A stretch of 64,000 nt of DNA from Hermatobates lingyangjiaoensis (lineage: Eukaryota > Arthropoda > Insecta > Hemiptera > Hermatobatidae), in NCBI GenBank assembly GCA_026182355.1, contig JAPFBL010000165.1, positions 62,001 through 126,000 of the forward strand, in the 5' to 3' direction. Position 1 is the stretch's first letter; every line of letters begins with the position of its first letter. The notes under the pieces are model-generated. The model was not told where the DNA came from. It did not search any database and saw nothing but the letters and a program-made list of their open reading frames with translations. The position numbers and the translations under genes were made by a program. Positions 35,499-47,379 of the stretch are shown one piece after another.

Positions 35499-36865
35499 GA
35501 TTTTGTCTGTACATTGCTTAGAACTGACTCATTTCAACTTTTCTTTACGTTTCATACATTCGAGAAACCGAATCCACCCTTAAAAAAATTTCTGTCGGTT
35601 TGTCGGTTTGTCTGTTTGTCCAAAAAATTTTGTGACAGGTAAACTCAGCCACCATAAGACATATCAAGTTGAAACTTTTACAGTAGATTTGTGTATGTCT
35701 AACTTAAAATATAGGCCCTGAATTGATTGGAAATTCAACGTAGAAGTGAAGTTATGGACGTTTAAAGGAAAAACGTTTGTCACAAGTAAACTCAGCCACC
35801 ATGAGATATAGAGAGCTGAAACTTTGACACTAGATTTGTGTATGCCTAACTTAAAATATAGGCTCTAAATAGATTGACAATTCAGTACGGAAGCAAAGTT
35901 ATGGGGCTTTAAGCTGTATTTTCCTAAGTTCACAGACAAGTTTGTTTTGAAAATACACAGGTGTGGCAAGTAGGTATTGTTGCTTGATTTTAATTTCATT
36001 TGAGCATATGAATATATTGCGTATCTGACATCATTGAAAAGGTGTTTCCCAGAGTTGAGGATGTACTATCTATTAAGAATAAATAGTTTTGTGAACGAGC
36101 AATTCTCAACCATTAATATGAACAGGCAGGAAAAATCAACAAACAAGTTCTTACGCTATATCACCGAGGAAAGAACTTACAAGTCAGTAAAGAGTGTGAT
36201 TAGTGATGAGGAAGCAGTTCATTATTTAACTGAATCTTGACTTTGAATTTATTTCTCCTGGACTACCTCCTCATGAGTAAAAACCTAAAGTAGGAGCACC
36301 AATCATGCTGAAATTTGTAGCACTAACAAATTTAATGTTACGAAACGTGAGTGCCCAAAAACTGTGCTAAGGAACACGACTCTGACTTCGTGCTCTGTAC
36401 AGACATGCCATAGACGAACATCATAACTGGGTGTGGTATTGGGGAGCCTGTGTGTATACCACCTATACCATTGATTCCGAGCCACTGTTTTTTCTGTTGA
36501 TGCCATTGTAAAGTCCTTTCAGAGTATTTAGCATTGACGTTAACTAAGTATCAAAGGGAAACTTTATCTAACGCAGGAATTCAAATTAGCGAGACCAAGT
36601 TTTTCTCACATGGTAAACTGTAGTTTACTTGCTCAAGAGTCAGAGGTTCCAACTGTTCTTCCTTGAACCTGAAGGACAGACAGCTAATGTGGTGTATACA
36701 GAGCCATTTGTTTAACACTGTACGAATAATGATATTTTCTACTATCCTATAATTTCCAAATATAGTATTAGTATAATACTATAATTGGTATGGTATTCCA
36801 TGGTATTTTGGAATACCAAGTATAATAGAATTTTTGAATCCGTCAAAGACGGGTACGTTTGCTAG

Positions 36866-36985
36866 TATATATATAAAATAAATTCAAAACGAAGGAAACA
36901 CACAGAAATAGACAGACATAACTCACATCGATATTTCGACCATCGTCGTCATCAGGAGGTGTGAAGAGCGAAGAGTCCCGCAGGT
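36866..36985 (-). repeat. C-family copy, single arm
   Basis: It matches the minus arm of the 13 kb palindrome, from 'attcaaaacgaaggaaac' to 'gaagagcgaagagtcccgca'. The core is at 36922-36958: CTC, CTGATGA (36949-36955), C, GAC-gatg-GTC, GAAA, TATCGATGT, GAG, identical to 13036-13072. The copy is cut at a (TA)n tract. Confidence 0.7.
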
Positions 36986-37010
36986 TATATATTATATATA
37001 TATATATATA

Positions 37011-37230
37011 ATAATATATGTAATGAATACATGATTTCACATAACATATGAAATAACAATCAATGGTCAAACCACAATATGAAATGAGGAAAAAAAGATT
37101 AAGATCAAAGTCTTTGATCAAAAACCCATTTGGGTTTTTGACTCTGAGGAAGACTGCTTGTTACGGTTGAAAGATCTGAGTCTTCTTTTCCCCATTTCAT
37201 ATCGTTGTTTGATGATTTATATATTTATTT
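37011..37230. repeat. A-family palindrome
   Basis: The outer segment (37030-37080) and a short inverted arm ending near 37105 precede the plus-strand motif: GACT, CTGAGGA (37144-37150), A, GACTG hairpin, GAAA, AGATCTG, AGTC. The base at H17 is G, which hammerheads do not cleave well. Confidence 0.65.
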
Positions 37231-38261
37231 ATATGCGAATAATTATTTACTTATATAAGTATTTGCAAATATTAAAATACCTTTTCTTTTAGTATTGTTG
37301 CAAGTATTAAAAAAAATCTTAATTATTTCCAAAATATAGTACAGTAGCAATACTAATTAATGCTTTCCAAAATTTGTACCTCCATTAGAAAGAGTTTGGA
37401 ATCACTGTTTTATTTTACAATTCCAGAGTAATTTATTTCTTGATATTTAAAAGTAATGTGAATGAAAGTGTATTAAAAGTAATGCGATTGTGAATGAACG
37501 GGATGAGGGAAGGCATTAAAAACTAGACTGAAGCTATTTACAAAGCACTATTTCACTTCAGGATTAAAGCTAGCTGAATAGAAGGATTTAGTTGAGCTGC
37601 TAAAAGCATTCAACATGTCAATTCTCTCAAACACTTATGTATCTTTGAGAGCATTGCTCAAATAACTACATTCAACCAAATAAACGCTTTCAGTATAATC
37701 ATAACTCATTTATATCTACAGATCTATATCTATAACCGATCTATATGATAACATATTATTTTCAAAAGTTATATCTCTAAAACTGGAACAAAGAAGAGAG
37801 AAAAATAAAAATGACTTCATTTATTTTAGCCTTACTGGAAATCATAGTTTTTTTTTATTGGTACTGTTGCCACTTAAAAAGAAATTTTGATTTCACACAT
37901 AGCCATTCATTTCATCATCTCGTCTCTTCATCATAATCTCTACTTCCTCAGTTTTCTAGTAACGACTTCTTCCCATATATAAAAATGTGTTAAACTTATT
38001 TTCCTCGTAAGACCTGAACAATACGCCAAATGTTAAAATATCTATCTATCCCCTTAAAAGAAGCTTATACCCTTTAAGCTTCTAGAAAGAAGCTAACAAT
38101 GTTAGCCAACAATGTGGCTAACTGTGTTGTCTTATTTGTTTCATCATTAGTCGTACTTACCTTCTACGAGACAGAGTCGTCTTTAGTGGTTTTTAAAGTA
38201 GGCCTATACTCAAATCTGCTGTCAATATTTCAGCTCACTATGACTTATGGCTGAGTCTTGG
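37231..38261. other. AT-rich non-coding DNA
   Basis: Nothing recognisable beyond the inverted-repeat arm that starts at 38262. Confidence 0.4.
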
Positions 38262-38569
38262 TGAAAAATGTTGGTCAAACAAACAGACAGAAATTTTTCT
38301 AACGGTGGATCGGTTTTTCTAATGTATACGACATAAAGATACCTGTAAATGATCCATTTCTAAGCAATATACAGACAAAATCTTTCCTTTATTTATATGG
38401 ACTCCCTTTTATAATAATACAATATTTATTAAGTTTTCTTCGTGTAATATTCATAACCTTGATTTGTTCTTAACAAAGTAAGGAACAAAAATGCATATCT
38501 TTCCTATCATGAACTCAAATAAAGGAGCACCAAGCATGTTGTAGACGCAATGGCAAGTATCCAATCATG

Positions 38570-38745
38570 TACAACGTGCTTGGTCTCCCGTTCTCTTTTC
38601 TTCTGAAGACAGATTACCCACAAATTTGACTTTGTAAGATTGTGTCTTTACTCTGTGTGATACTATTCTTCGATGTTGAACTTGTATTGTGTCCAGTTTG
38701 GATAGTCTATCCGATTTTATAATGAAAATATATACATATATAAAG
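38570..38745 (+). repeat. B2-family copy, single arm, decayed
   Basis: 'gtgcttggtctcccg', TTCTGAAGACAGATTACC, CACAAATTTGAC, 'tgtgtctttactctgtgtg', 'gtccagtttggatag'. The core has lost GAAA. Confidence 0.6.
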
Positions 38746-39189
38746 ATAATTAAATGACTCAACTGGACTACAAACTCAATAACGAAAAGAGAAAATCAGA
38801 AACATAGGCACACATGACTAATATATTAATAATACTTACATATAGTCCGCGAGTCATGGACTCAGTTTCAATGACTGTTTCCGTATACAGATTCTGAGAC
38901 AGATTGATGAGAGGAATTCGAAAGTCTCTCTGAGAGCTTCAGAAGAAGCACTTATTATACCTCTGAGTGGTAGATCAGCTCCTGGGTTTAACCTCAATCA
39001 TTAATTGTTCCTTTATTTTTTTATTAACTCAGTTTCATTTTTTTCCCAAAATGTTACTAGTTTTTAATTTTATTTTTAGTTAAATCTTTTCATTCATTTA
39101 ATCTTTATTTGCCTTTCATTTCTTCATCTTCCTTGTCTCCCCTCCCTCCGAAAGTTCGCTACACTATCTCAGTGCATCTGTTTGAACGC

Positions 39190-39300
39190 CAAGACAGCCG
39201 TTATCAGCCTTTGTAGTGACTCACATCTATTGCTGAAGACGATGACATCGAAATATAGTAGTGAGTTTCATTTTTTCTGTGTGTTCTTTTAAAAATTCTA
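39190..39300 (+). repeat. D-family copy
   Basis: Core CTGAAGA (39233-39239), C, stem II GAT-gac-ATC, GAAA, TATAGTA, GTGAGTTTC. Stem II covaries with the 13 kb copy (GAC/GTC), but the stem I strands do not pair here. An upstream partner near 38800-38850 was not confirmed. Confidence 0.5.
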
Positions 39301-41640
39301 ATTTATTCCGTTGGAAGAATCACTATCTAATTGGTTATATAAAATATCACAAAGCCCCTTTGTAAGAGTATGAGAACAAATTTGCTCCTTCATTCATCTA
39401 TATAAGTTAATGGGTTAATGTTTATTTTTTATAGAAAAAAGACATCATTATATCAAGACTACAAATTAATGGTAAAAATAAAGTTTTATACAATCTTAAT
39501 CCATTTAAAATTATGGATAATAGCTATATATCTGAGCAAAAGTTGACAAGCTTGAAGTGCACGTGTGAAAATCGTATTTCATTCTTCTTTTTTTCATATA
39601 TACCCCCTTCCCCCAAAACTAAATGTGTTTTATGTAGTGGTAATAATTCACTTGCAATATGTTTTATCTTTAATTTTATTGACAGTGGAACAGATATTGT
39701 TAATAACGTTCTAGAGAACATAAATCAAATTATCTCGTTGATTTTCTTCACCAACAGACAGACCAGTCTCTGAAATTCCCTATCTACAAGATAAATCTCT
39801 CTAAAATTATTTGTTCATATCAGATGTCCGTTTTTAATTAAAAAAGTCATTGTATAAAACCATTACTGTCATTGAAAAAACAATATTACACTGATGTTAA
39901 CCCCAGTAGCAAAATGATTATGATCAGTCAGGAGCCTTTATTGTTTGTTTTTTTTTTTTATGAATTTGCAGAGCTGTCCTGTTGTTAATAAAATACTCAA
40001 TTAAGAAATGAAATAACTTTTGGATTACTTTTAAAAGTAAATGATTTATAAATTACAACAAAATAAAAAAGAGGAAAACTAACTAACGGTTTTTTTTTAA
40101 CACTACAATTTGAGCTCTTTGTCTCAAAATTGGTACTAATGGATTAATTTCAGCAATGTTGAAGTTAAAAAATACAATTTTGTCTTTGAATTATACTGAA
40201 AAGTAATGGCTTGTAATAAAAAGGTTGATTATATAAATAACACACAGCTGAAAGCTTTACCCATTAATAATGGTTTAAATTAAGCAGCAAAATTATTTCA
40301 CACCTAGAATGAGTAAGGCTAATATTAAAATTACCAGCTTGTACACCCACATTATAACGAATATAACTGATACAATGATTATATTATCTAACAAAATAGT
40401 TGTACCTATAAAAATAAGTATTATAGAAAAATCTAATTTTTGTCAGAAAATATGAGAAATTTCAATTATAAATCATGTTTGAATCCTTGTTGCTCTATAT
40501 AAATCCATAAGGTTAACTGCAGAATCCATACCAAAGGTATGCAATTTATTGATTATACATATATGAAGTTTTTGCTTTCAACTCTAAAACAAATATAATG
40601 ATATTTCATTTTTTATGAGATACGACATTATAATTCGGGTTTAAAGTTTTGAAGATAAAATTGTAAATGAATGAATAACATGATTATTGTTTTATATAAA
40701 AATATATAATATTCTAGTTGCTATATTTTTAATTTAATTATATATTTTCGTAAAAATTTTTTGTTAAATATTATATATGATCTTAAAAGTAGCACTGTTA
40801 CTTTTTATAAAAATATGAGCAAAATCAGTTTTTAGTTACTTTAGGATATCTCTAAACTGTAAGAAAACAATTAAAATATTAGTCGGACATAATAGTCAGC
40901 ATGTATCAACGTATATATTCTAGAATCTGAATGAACATATAAATCAAAAAAGAAATGTATAGAGGAGAATATTTGGCGTTTAAATTATAAAAGTTCAATG
41001 AGGAAATAGTGTATAAATGTGTTAAAGCACACAGCAGACAACAGACAATCAATCGTGGATTTATCACAGGCCAATTAACTTTGCTGAAGAAAATATTTTA
41101 TTGCAATTGTTATGGAGTCACTAATCGAATAAATGAAATGGGGTTAGAAATTCTTTTACAACAATAGCCTGTAGGGTTTGATGTATTCCGTTTTACAAAT
41201 TAGAGTAAACTAAACAATTATTTGCAATCTTCGAAGAATGTCTTCGAACAGTGAAAACTAATAATTGAATATTTAGATTTCGATTTTGCAACTACTTTTC
41301 ACTACTGACTACCCTACTGGATACTGGATACAGTATCAAGTATTCAATGATTCATCTAGATTGAAATCAGTAAACACATTGAATAACCATTGTCTTCATT
41401 AGTAAGTGCGAGTGCAGTTACTTTAAAGTCTGATTACTTTAAAGACAGCATCTAAAAAAAAATCCCTAAAATTTAATCTAATATGAGACCAACCAATGCA
41501 TTGAGTATTCTTTGTGTTCTTTAGTGACTGTGAATGAAATTGTAATTTATCAGAGCTCCTTGGTAAAAAAAACTCTTAAACTCAAGTATAAAACATTACA
41601 AGTTACGAAAAACAAGAACATGATTAATAAAAAAATAAAC
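39301..41640. other. AT-rich non-coding DNA
   Basis: No gene is supported. Overlapping 65-86 codon frames at 39513-39773 have no domain and overlap on both strands. Confidence 0.45.
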
Positions 41641-41689
41641 TATCAGTAAACATATATATATATATATACACTTTATCACATAGAAAAGA

Positions 41690-41933
41690 ACACAGAAAGA
41701 CTCTACAGAACTCACTTCGATTTTTCGACATCCGTCGTCATCGGGAAGAAGTGCGAAGTACTCGCGTTGAGAAGCAAACTGCTTCCTTTCCGAGGAATGC
41801 GAAGCAAACTTCGCACTTCTTCCCGATGACGACGGATGTCGAAATATCGAAGTGAGTTCTGTAGTGTCTTTCTGTGTTCTTTTCTATGTGTTAAAGTGTT
41901 TATTGTCCACATGGACCTTTCATTTTATTCGAA

Positions 41934-41935
<2 letters not shown>
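41690..41935. repeat. C-family palindrome upstream of a PLE endonuclease
   Basis: Arms at 41693-41775 and 41808-41885 are inverted. Both cores read CCGATGA, then C, GAC-ggat-GTC and GAAA (the minus one GAAAA), so U4 of the hammerhead core is C in both arms. TA tracts lie at 41650-41669 and 41938-41964. The shared unusual base in both arms points to copying of one arm from the other. Confidence 0.7.
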
Positions 41936-41964
<29 letters not shown>

Positions 41965-41966
<2 letters not shown>

Positions 41967-42381
41967 AAACAATTCCCAAACAAAACCATTAGTCCAGCGG
42001 ACCAATGTGGTATACCAGTATAACCGTATGATAGGGAACTGTGAATCCCTCAAATCGGCCTACATTGGTTCGACGACTACAACTTTGTCCCGACGCCTTA
42101 CCATGCACCTTGCAGCAGGTGGTCCTAAAGACCATACTCAGAATACCCATAATGTTACTCTCACTCGAGAAATGTTAGTCAATAACACAGAGGTTTTGTA
42201 CTACGAAAAAGATAAAAACAGGCTAATGATATTAGAAGCCCTGAACATTTTGAAACGAGGACCAAACATGAATTATCAAACCGCAGACTTCAACAATTTG
42301 TTAAAGCTATATACGGGACATAAACACCAGAGAGAGCAGTTGGAGTTGCAGTGTGAAGATATCCTAGGGACATCGGAATGA
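41965..42381 (+). pseudogene. PLE GIY-YIG endonuclease, second lineage (5'-truncated)
   Basis: The frame reads QRTNVVYQYNRMIGNCES, then SAYIGSTTTTLSRRLTMH and ends TGA at 42381. VVYQY and AYIGST are the GIY and YIG strands; the Arg and His of the next helix (LSRRLTMH) are present, and a trailing ALNILKRGPNMNYQ matches PLE C-termini. It shares little with the 18.1 kb copy, so a distinct PLE lineage is present. It begins at a (TA)n tract, the RT is missing, and any start codon upstream is an accident. Confidence 0.8.
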
Positions 42382-42924
42382 AATGGCAGCACAGTGTAAA
42401 ACCTAATGTAACCTGTCATTTTGTTATATATAAATATATATATATATATATAATCAAAATTTGAACATTTAGTCAGCATGGATGCAACTATTTTGTTAAA
42501 AAAAATGTATTAATTCAATTAAGAATTAATGTTCTGCTGATGAATAACTAAGTAATGATTTGCCATAAATCTGTTGAGAGATATTGCAACAACTCTTGGT
42601 TTATTGCATTACCGTTTATCCTAATAAATCGCCCTTGTGGTTAATGTTAATGGCAGTATTTGGTGAAGCGGTTTGCAAATGTTAAATCGTTTTAACTGAA
42701 TTACGAGATAAACAAATTATCACTTTATGGTCAAGGGAATAAATAATTATACGTAATGATACTACATGTAGTGGATATGTTCTATTGAACTCATTGACTT
42801 GTCGTAATATTTGACTAGGACAGTAGCGTTGACGCATAAACAAACAGCTGCAGACGATCTAAAAAGCTCTAATCTTTTAGACGGTAGCAGTCAATTTACA
42901 TTTGTTAATAAGCTTCTTTTTACT

Positions 42925-43240
42925 TTACTATAAGTAAAGTATAGTGATCGTGAAAAAATTCGATCTCGAGATTTTGACGGAATTACATGTTTTGAGGTCC
43001 CAGAAGTCGTTTTATGAGGTTTTTACGATGATGTCTGTGTGTGTGTGGGTGGGTGGGTGGGTGAGTGTGTTAGCATTGCTTGTTACCACGCTACGGTCCA
43101 GAATCTTTAATGGATCAAGTTGATATTTTACACAAAAATGGGCCCCATAGAGAAGAAGATCCCTATTATTTGGGAAGAATTATGCATGATGGGAAAGTCA
43201 CTTTTTTTTACTTAATCTCCGTCCCATAGTTCAAATAAAA
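42925..43240 (-). repeat. T-family fragment
   Basis: 'tttactataagtaaagtata', 'ttcgatctcgagattttgac', a (TG)n/(GGGT)n tract at 43037-43072, then 'gcattgcttgttaccacgct' and on to 43240, colinear with 58290-58580. The piece is cut after about 315 bp. Confidence 0.65.
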
Positions 43241-43663
43241 AAAATTTTTTTTATCAAGTAAAATCTCTCAAAATCAGAAGAGAAATTATGAAAATCAATA
43301 TACATAAGTATCAGTAATTAAGAATGGAAAATAGTTACAAATAATTGGTTAAGCTCACATGAAAATGGTTAATGTTTTTAAGCAAAAAGTTATGTTTGAT
43401 TAATAGAACTAAAATAAATAAATTAAAATATTGTATATTGACTGAAATTCTATCAGTTTAAAAAACAAAGCGATTAATTAAGTTTTATATAAAAAAAAGA
43501 TTGTTAAAGAAAAATCAATTTGTAACGTAAGTATCTTAGAAGTCCGGGCTGCTTGATTTAAGTAAGCCGATACTAGTTGTTTAGACCATGTCTAAATAAC
43601 AACAATAAAGAAACATAGTAGAAGAGATAGGTTCTCTTTATGATCAGAACTATATTTATGACA

Positions 43664-43880
43664 GTGGGTGGAGGGTAGGAGGTTGGCTCAGTTATTAACG
43701 TGTTTACCTCTAAACTGGTGGGTCCAGGGTTCGATACGCACTGTAGCTCTAGATTTATTCACACAGGAGGTGAATAATTCTGAACACGTCGTTCAGTAAA
43801 AAGGTCGGTAACTAACGTCGTATCTAACAAGTACGATGTCAGGTACTTGTTAAAGATTCCTGCTCTCAAAATACTCTTGA
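43664..43880 (+). mobile_element. tRNA-derived SINE
   Basis: An A-box-like TGGCTCAGTTA (43684-43694) and a near-consensus B box GGTTCGATAC (43728-43737) are spaced as in tRNA genes, and the head resembles a tRNA from its D arm to its T arm. There is no acceptor-stem pairing, and unrelated sequence follows to about 43880. This fits the tRNA-like head plus body of a SINE transcribed by RNA polymerase III. The 3' end is not defined. Confidence 0.55.
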
Positions 43881-43894
43881 GTTAGTCAATATTT

Positions 43895-44660
43895 ATGACT
43901 CTCAATGTAGAATCAGTCTTCATTTTGTGGTATCAAAAATGGCTCATTTTCGGTCTAAGTTGCCTTTTAGGACTGCCACTACAACCAACAAGTAGTAGTG
44001 TGTCTCCTACTACTACTACTATCTTTAGGGCACACTTTATACATGTTTACGATATCATTCAAATGAGAATTTTAGATGTTGATTTGGGTTAAAGGCAGAA
44101 AGGTTTTAGAAATGACGACATAATGTTGGTTGTCTTCACTTTTTGTTTCCTTCCATTTTATTTTTTTCCTTTGTGTCAAAGAAAGTAGACTAACAAATAA
44201 CAATAATCCTTCTAACAATAAATCTCCCATAGCTCTAACAAATAAACAGATATTTTATGTATTGTTGAAGCTATACTTATCTCAAACTATCATTAACTTT
44301 TGAACCAAACAATATTTGGTTTTTATAGCCTTTCAGAGGGAAGAGGGCCTTGTTTTATGCACATCCATTCAGTTATGATTAATTCACAATACTTCATAGT
44401 AAGTTTAAAATATATTGTAGTTGAAGTTCTCCCTAGACAAATGGTCTTAAGATTTACAGTTCAGTTTTTACATTCATTTGGTTCCATTCTTCTCCTGCAA
44501 AAAATTTAAAATTATAGTTCGAATTTTACTTTTATTTGTCTTCCATTATACCAAACCAATATTTTTGCAATTTACACTTCTATTTTTATTTTCATTTGTT
44601 CTCAACAAAAATATATAAAATCTATATATATACGGATTAATTTACCACAATGAAACTAAT
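43895..44660. other. AT-rich non-coding DNA
   Basis: A short (CTA)n run lies near 44007; no gene is supported. Confidence 0.4.
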
Positions 44661-44671
44661 TTGAAAATAAT

Positions 44672-44707
44672 GCTCTAAGGCCTTTTGTCAACACATCATC
44701 AGAGAGC
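44672..44707 (-). ncRNA. Hammerhead motif (F-family, G12 changed)
   Basis: On the minus strand: GCTCT (44703-44707), CTGATGA (44696-44702), extra T, hairpin GT-gttg-AC, AAAA where GAAA is expected, stem III from the palindrome AGGCCT, U17, then AGAGC (44672-44676), which pairs all five bases of GCTCT. Layout and stem I are excellent; the G12-to-A change should reduce cleavage. Its sequence is otherwise unlike families A-E. Confidence 0.5.
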
Positions 44708-44886
44708 AAGTGAACTAAAAAATAATAAATACTTGTTAACCTAGTTGATTGAAGTTTCTAGAATTGTTGGCAATCCTGAATGTGTTTAATGATGAGGAAG
44801 TCTTCATCTGTTTAATTATTCCGCTAATCAAAACTTCATCCAATTTATAGAGTCCTAGGCTATTGTTCATTAATTTCTCATAAATT

Positions 44887-45075
44887 ATATTATATATATT
44901 ATATAAACAAGATTTCACATAAACACGTGAAACAACAATCAATGATCAATCCAAAATATGAAATAAGACGAAAAAAGGCCAAGATCTTTCAACCGTAATA
45001 TGCAGTCAGAGTCAGTTGGGTTTTTGACTCTGACGAAGACCGCTTGTTACAGATGAAAGAGCTTAGTATTTTATA
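44887..45075. repeat. A-family palindrome
   Basis: The outer segment ('tcacataaacacgtgaaac'), a minus arm with a damaged core (44980-45015), then plus-strand GGGTTTTTGACT, CTGACGA (45030-45036), A, GACCG, but the CGGTT half of stem II is altered (CAGAT) and AGTC is lost. Confidence 0.65.
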
Positions 45076-45079
45076 ACAT

Positions 45080-46340
45080 GAGCAAGGTTTAATTTGTAAA
45101 ATGTGAAATCCGTGTAGACGTTTGCCTTCATGGTCAGAAGATTACAATTGGAATAAACGAAAACGAAGTTAAATATGGGTAATAAATATTATATGTAGTA
45201 TTTCATTTGATTTAGATAACATCATTGTATTAGTTAATAAGACTAACTAATTAATAGAATTCATCGTAAATAAGGTTTAGGTGTATTTCTATGTGTCTGG
45301 TCTGTGAAATTCACAAATTAACAAATATATTTATTTGTACAAGGTGCTTTAGCAAACCTGTATCATTAAATTAATATCCATTATCTACAAATTACATATA
45401 GATGTCGTTAAGATTTTTATCATAAAATACATATAATTTACTCAAGTCTTTTCATAATTAGGCGTATAGAAGTAGAGGGTGTCAGACGGGAAATTTTCCG
45501 TACATTGTTTCCATAAAAATAGTATTTCATTAAACAAGTCATTCATTTTATTACCATTAACATGCTTATACTAATAATTAAGTAAATAATATTAATAATA
45601 TATTACCAATAAATTAATAGACAAAGAGTCGTAAAAATAATGAATTCTTACATACGTCATCAACTTTGCGTTATCTTATACGAACTGAATGCATTCAATA
45701 AAGATGAACAAACGAAACAACAAAGCAATCCGTTTGAATCATCTTGTAGTAAAACAATATACTTTTTCTAAACTGTAGAAATGATATTTTGTATTTAAAT
45801 GGCGCGAATTCAGGTTTGTCAAAGTAAACAGTGTCCATGTTCATTGAAAACAATGTCTGGTGCTCTGGGGTTGTTACTGCTGGCAGTAATGCAATTTCAG
45901 TGTTAAACATTTCTGTAAGCACCAGAGTTCTGTCTAACATATACATTGCTAAACAAAAATATTCTATGTAACCGTTCAACCTTTTTTTGTTTAAAAAGTT
46001 TCATACTTCTGTAAGTTTTTTTCATATTTTTGCTTTAAATAATTATATATGTAATATTTTATATGTGTTATCATTATTCACTTATTTATGAGTGTTTCAG
46101 TGTTTTTTGTACAATTCTTACAGTTTACTGTAAGAGTTATAAAAATTACTGTAGACCTAAAAATATATCTATATAACATACTAAAGTACTCCGTAAAAGT
46201 TGCTTTAAATCATATATACTAAAACTGTATTCAAACACTCTATTATGCTTAATTGTACATTCGATGTTTCTATTAGCATTTGTATATACAAAATATTACT
46301 ATCACATCCAAACACATTCACTGTTTCACTCACTCTGTCA
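45080..46340. other. AT-rich non-coding DNA
   Basis: A 94-codon minus frame at 45695-45979 shares a loose 'F.DKP.F..FKYK' pattern with dispersed repeat X but has no domain. I do not call a gene. Confidence 0.4.
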
Positions 46341-46341
46341 C

Positions 46342-47105
46342 ACACACGCACACACACCCACATACACACACGCACGCACACACACACAACGTATGTGTCT
46401 AAAGTCTTTTGCAACTTTGACAAAGATGAAGCAAATGAGGATAATTTTTAAACGGTGTGTTACCGGAGATGAAACCTGGATCCACCAATTTGATCCAGAA
46501 AACAAAATTCAATCAAGAGAGTGGCATCCAAAGGGAACACCTGGGTCTGTTAAGTTCAAAGTTGAAAGGTCCGTTAAGAAGGTCATTGCCACCATTTTCT
46601 GGGATTCAAGAGGAGTAATATTGATAGACTTTCTAGAAGGACAGAAAGCGGTCACCGCAAGTTATTATGAGGGCGTTTTAAAGAAGTTGCAGACATCCCT
46701 CGCCAAAAAACGTTGAGGAAAATTGGTACAGATAAATTTTGTTTCATCACGACAATGTCCCTGCACATTCTTCAAAAGTTGTCAGGGCCCTATTCGCGAA
46801 TTTCGACGGAAAACACTTCCACATCCTCCTTATAGTCCAGATCTAGCTCCATCATACTTTTGTTTTGTTTCCAAAATTGAAAGAACACCTTAAAGACACC
46901 CGATTTACGTCTTTAGATGAAGCGAAAAACAAGTGATTTCTTGGTGCAGGAGACAGCCCCAACAATTCTATCAGGAATGCATTTACAGGTAGAAACATAG
47001 ATTACAAAAGTGTATAGACAACAATGGAGCTTATGTAGAAAAATAAAAGTAATGGGTTGTTAAATAAAAAATTATCGCATTTGTCTGAAAACTTTTTGAC
47101 TACCC
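46342..47105 (+). pseudogene. Broken mariner transposase
   Basis: After a (CA)n tract (46342-46390) the frame gives RCVTGDETWIHQFDPENKIQ, SREWHPKGTP, then SVKKVIATIFWDSRGVILID and YYEGVLKKLQ: the mariner catalytic core with the first Asp (GDETW). It stops at 46716; beyond are frameshifted pieces of the 'HHDNA' and 'PPYSPDLAP' motifs, a C-terminal NNGAYVEK, and at about 47075-47110 'gactacccctcgta', a typical mariner end. The 5' part with the DNA-binding domain is missing. Confidence 0.85.
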
Positions 47106-47169
47106 CTCGTATATGTGTATAAAATATAATTTAGATAATTAAATTTAAATTAACACACATAGAACCTGT

Positions 47170-47370
47170 AATGTTTTGTAAATTACAGAAATAAAAGAGG
47201 AAAAACAAGCTCACTGTACCAAGATGGCTGGAGATCAACAATGTTGCCACAAACGCACCCGGTCACAGAGAATTTGGTTCCCTCTCTTATCTCTGCTGAA
47301 GACAATTTAAACAAAAAAATAGAAATTCAAAATGTGCCTATAATTTCTCTATGTTTCTTTACGAACATTT
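47170..47370 (+). repeat. B-family relic
   Basis: 'ggttccctctcttatctct', GCTGAAGACAATTTAAAC, then AAAAAAATAGAAA and 'tttctctatgtttctttac'. GAAA is gone. Confidence 0.5.
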
Positions 47371-47379
47371 AATTTTATT

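Larger units (their letters stand above)
35499..38382. repeat. Long inverted-repeat pair 2.9 kb apart
   Basis: 35499-35625 ('gattttgtctgtacattgct', 'aatttctgtc.gtttgt') is the diverged inverted copy of 38262-38382. They could be termini of one transposon or two opposed solo copies. Between them: a repeated passage at 35640-35920 ('aaactcagccaccat', 'agatttgtgtatg' twice, about 160 bp apart), C- and A-family insertions, and no transposase. Confidence 0.5.

Noticed and set aside
41836..41964. ATG and N-terminal extension upstream of the second endonuclease fragment
   Set aside because: This part is the ribozyme palindrome plus TA repeat read in frame by chance; PLE similarity starts only after the TA tract.
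45695..45979. 94-codon minus-strand frame as a small gene
   Set aside because: No signal peptide, domain or splice context; composition matches its AT-rich surroundings.
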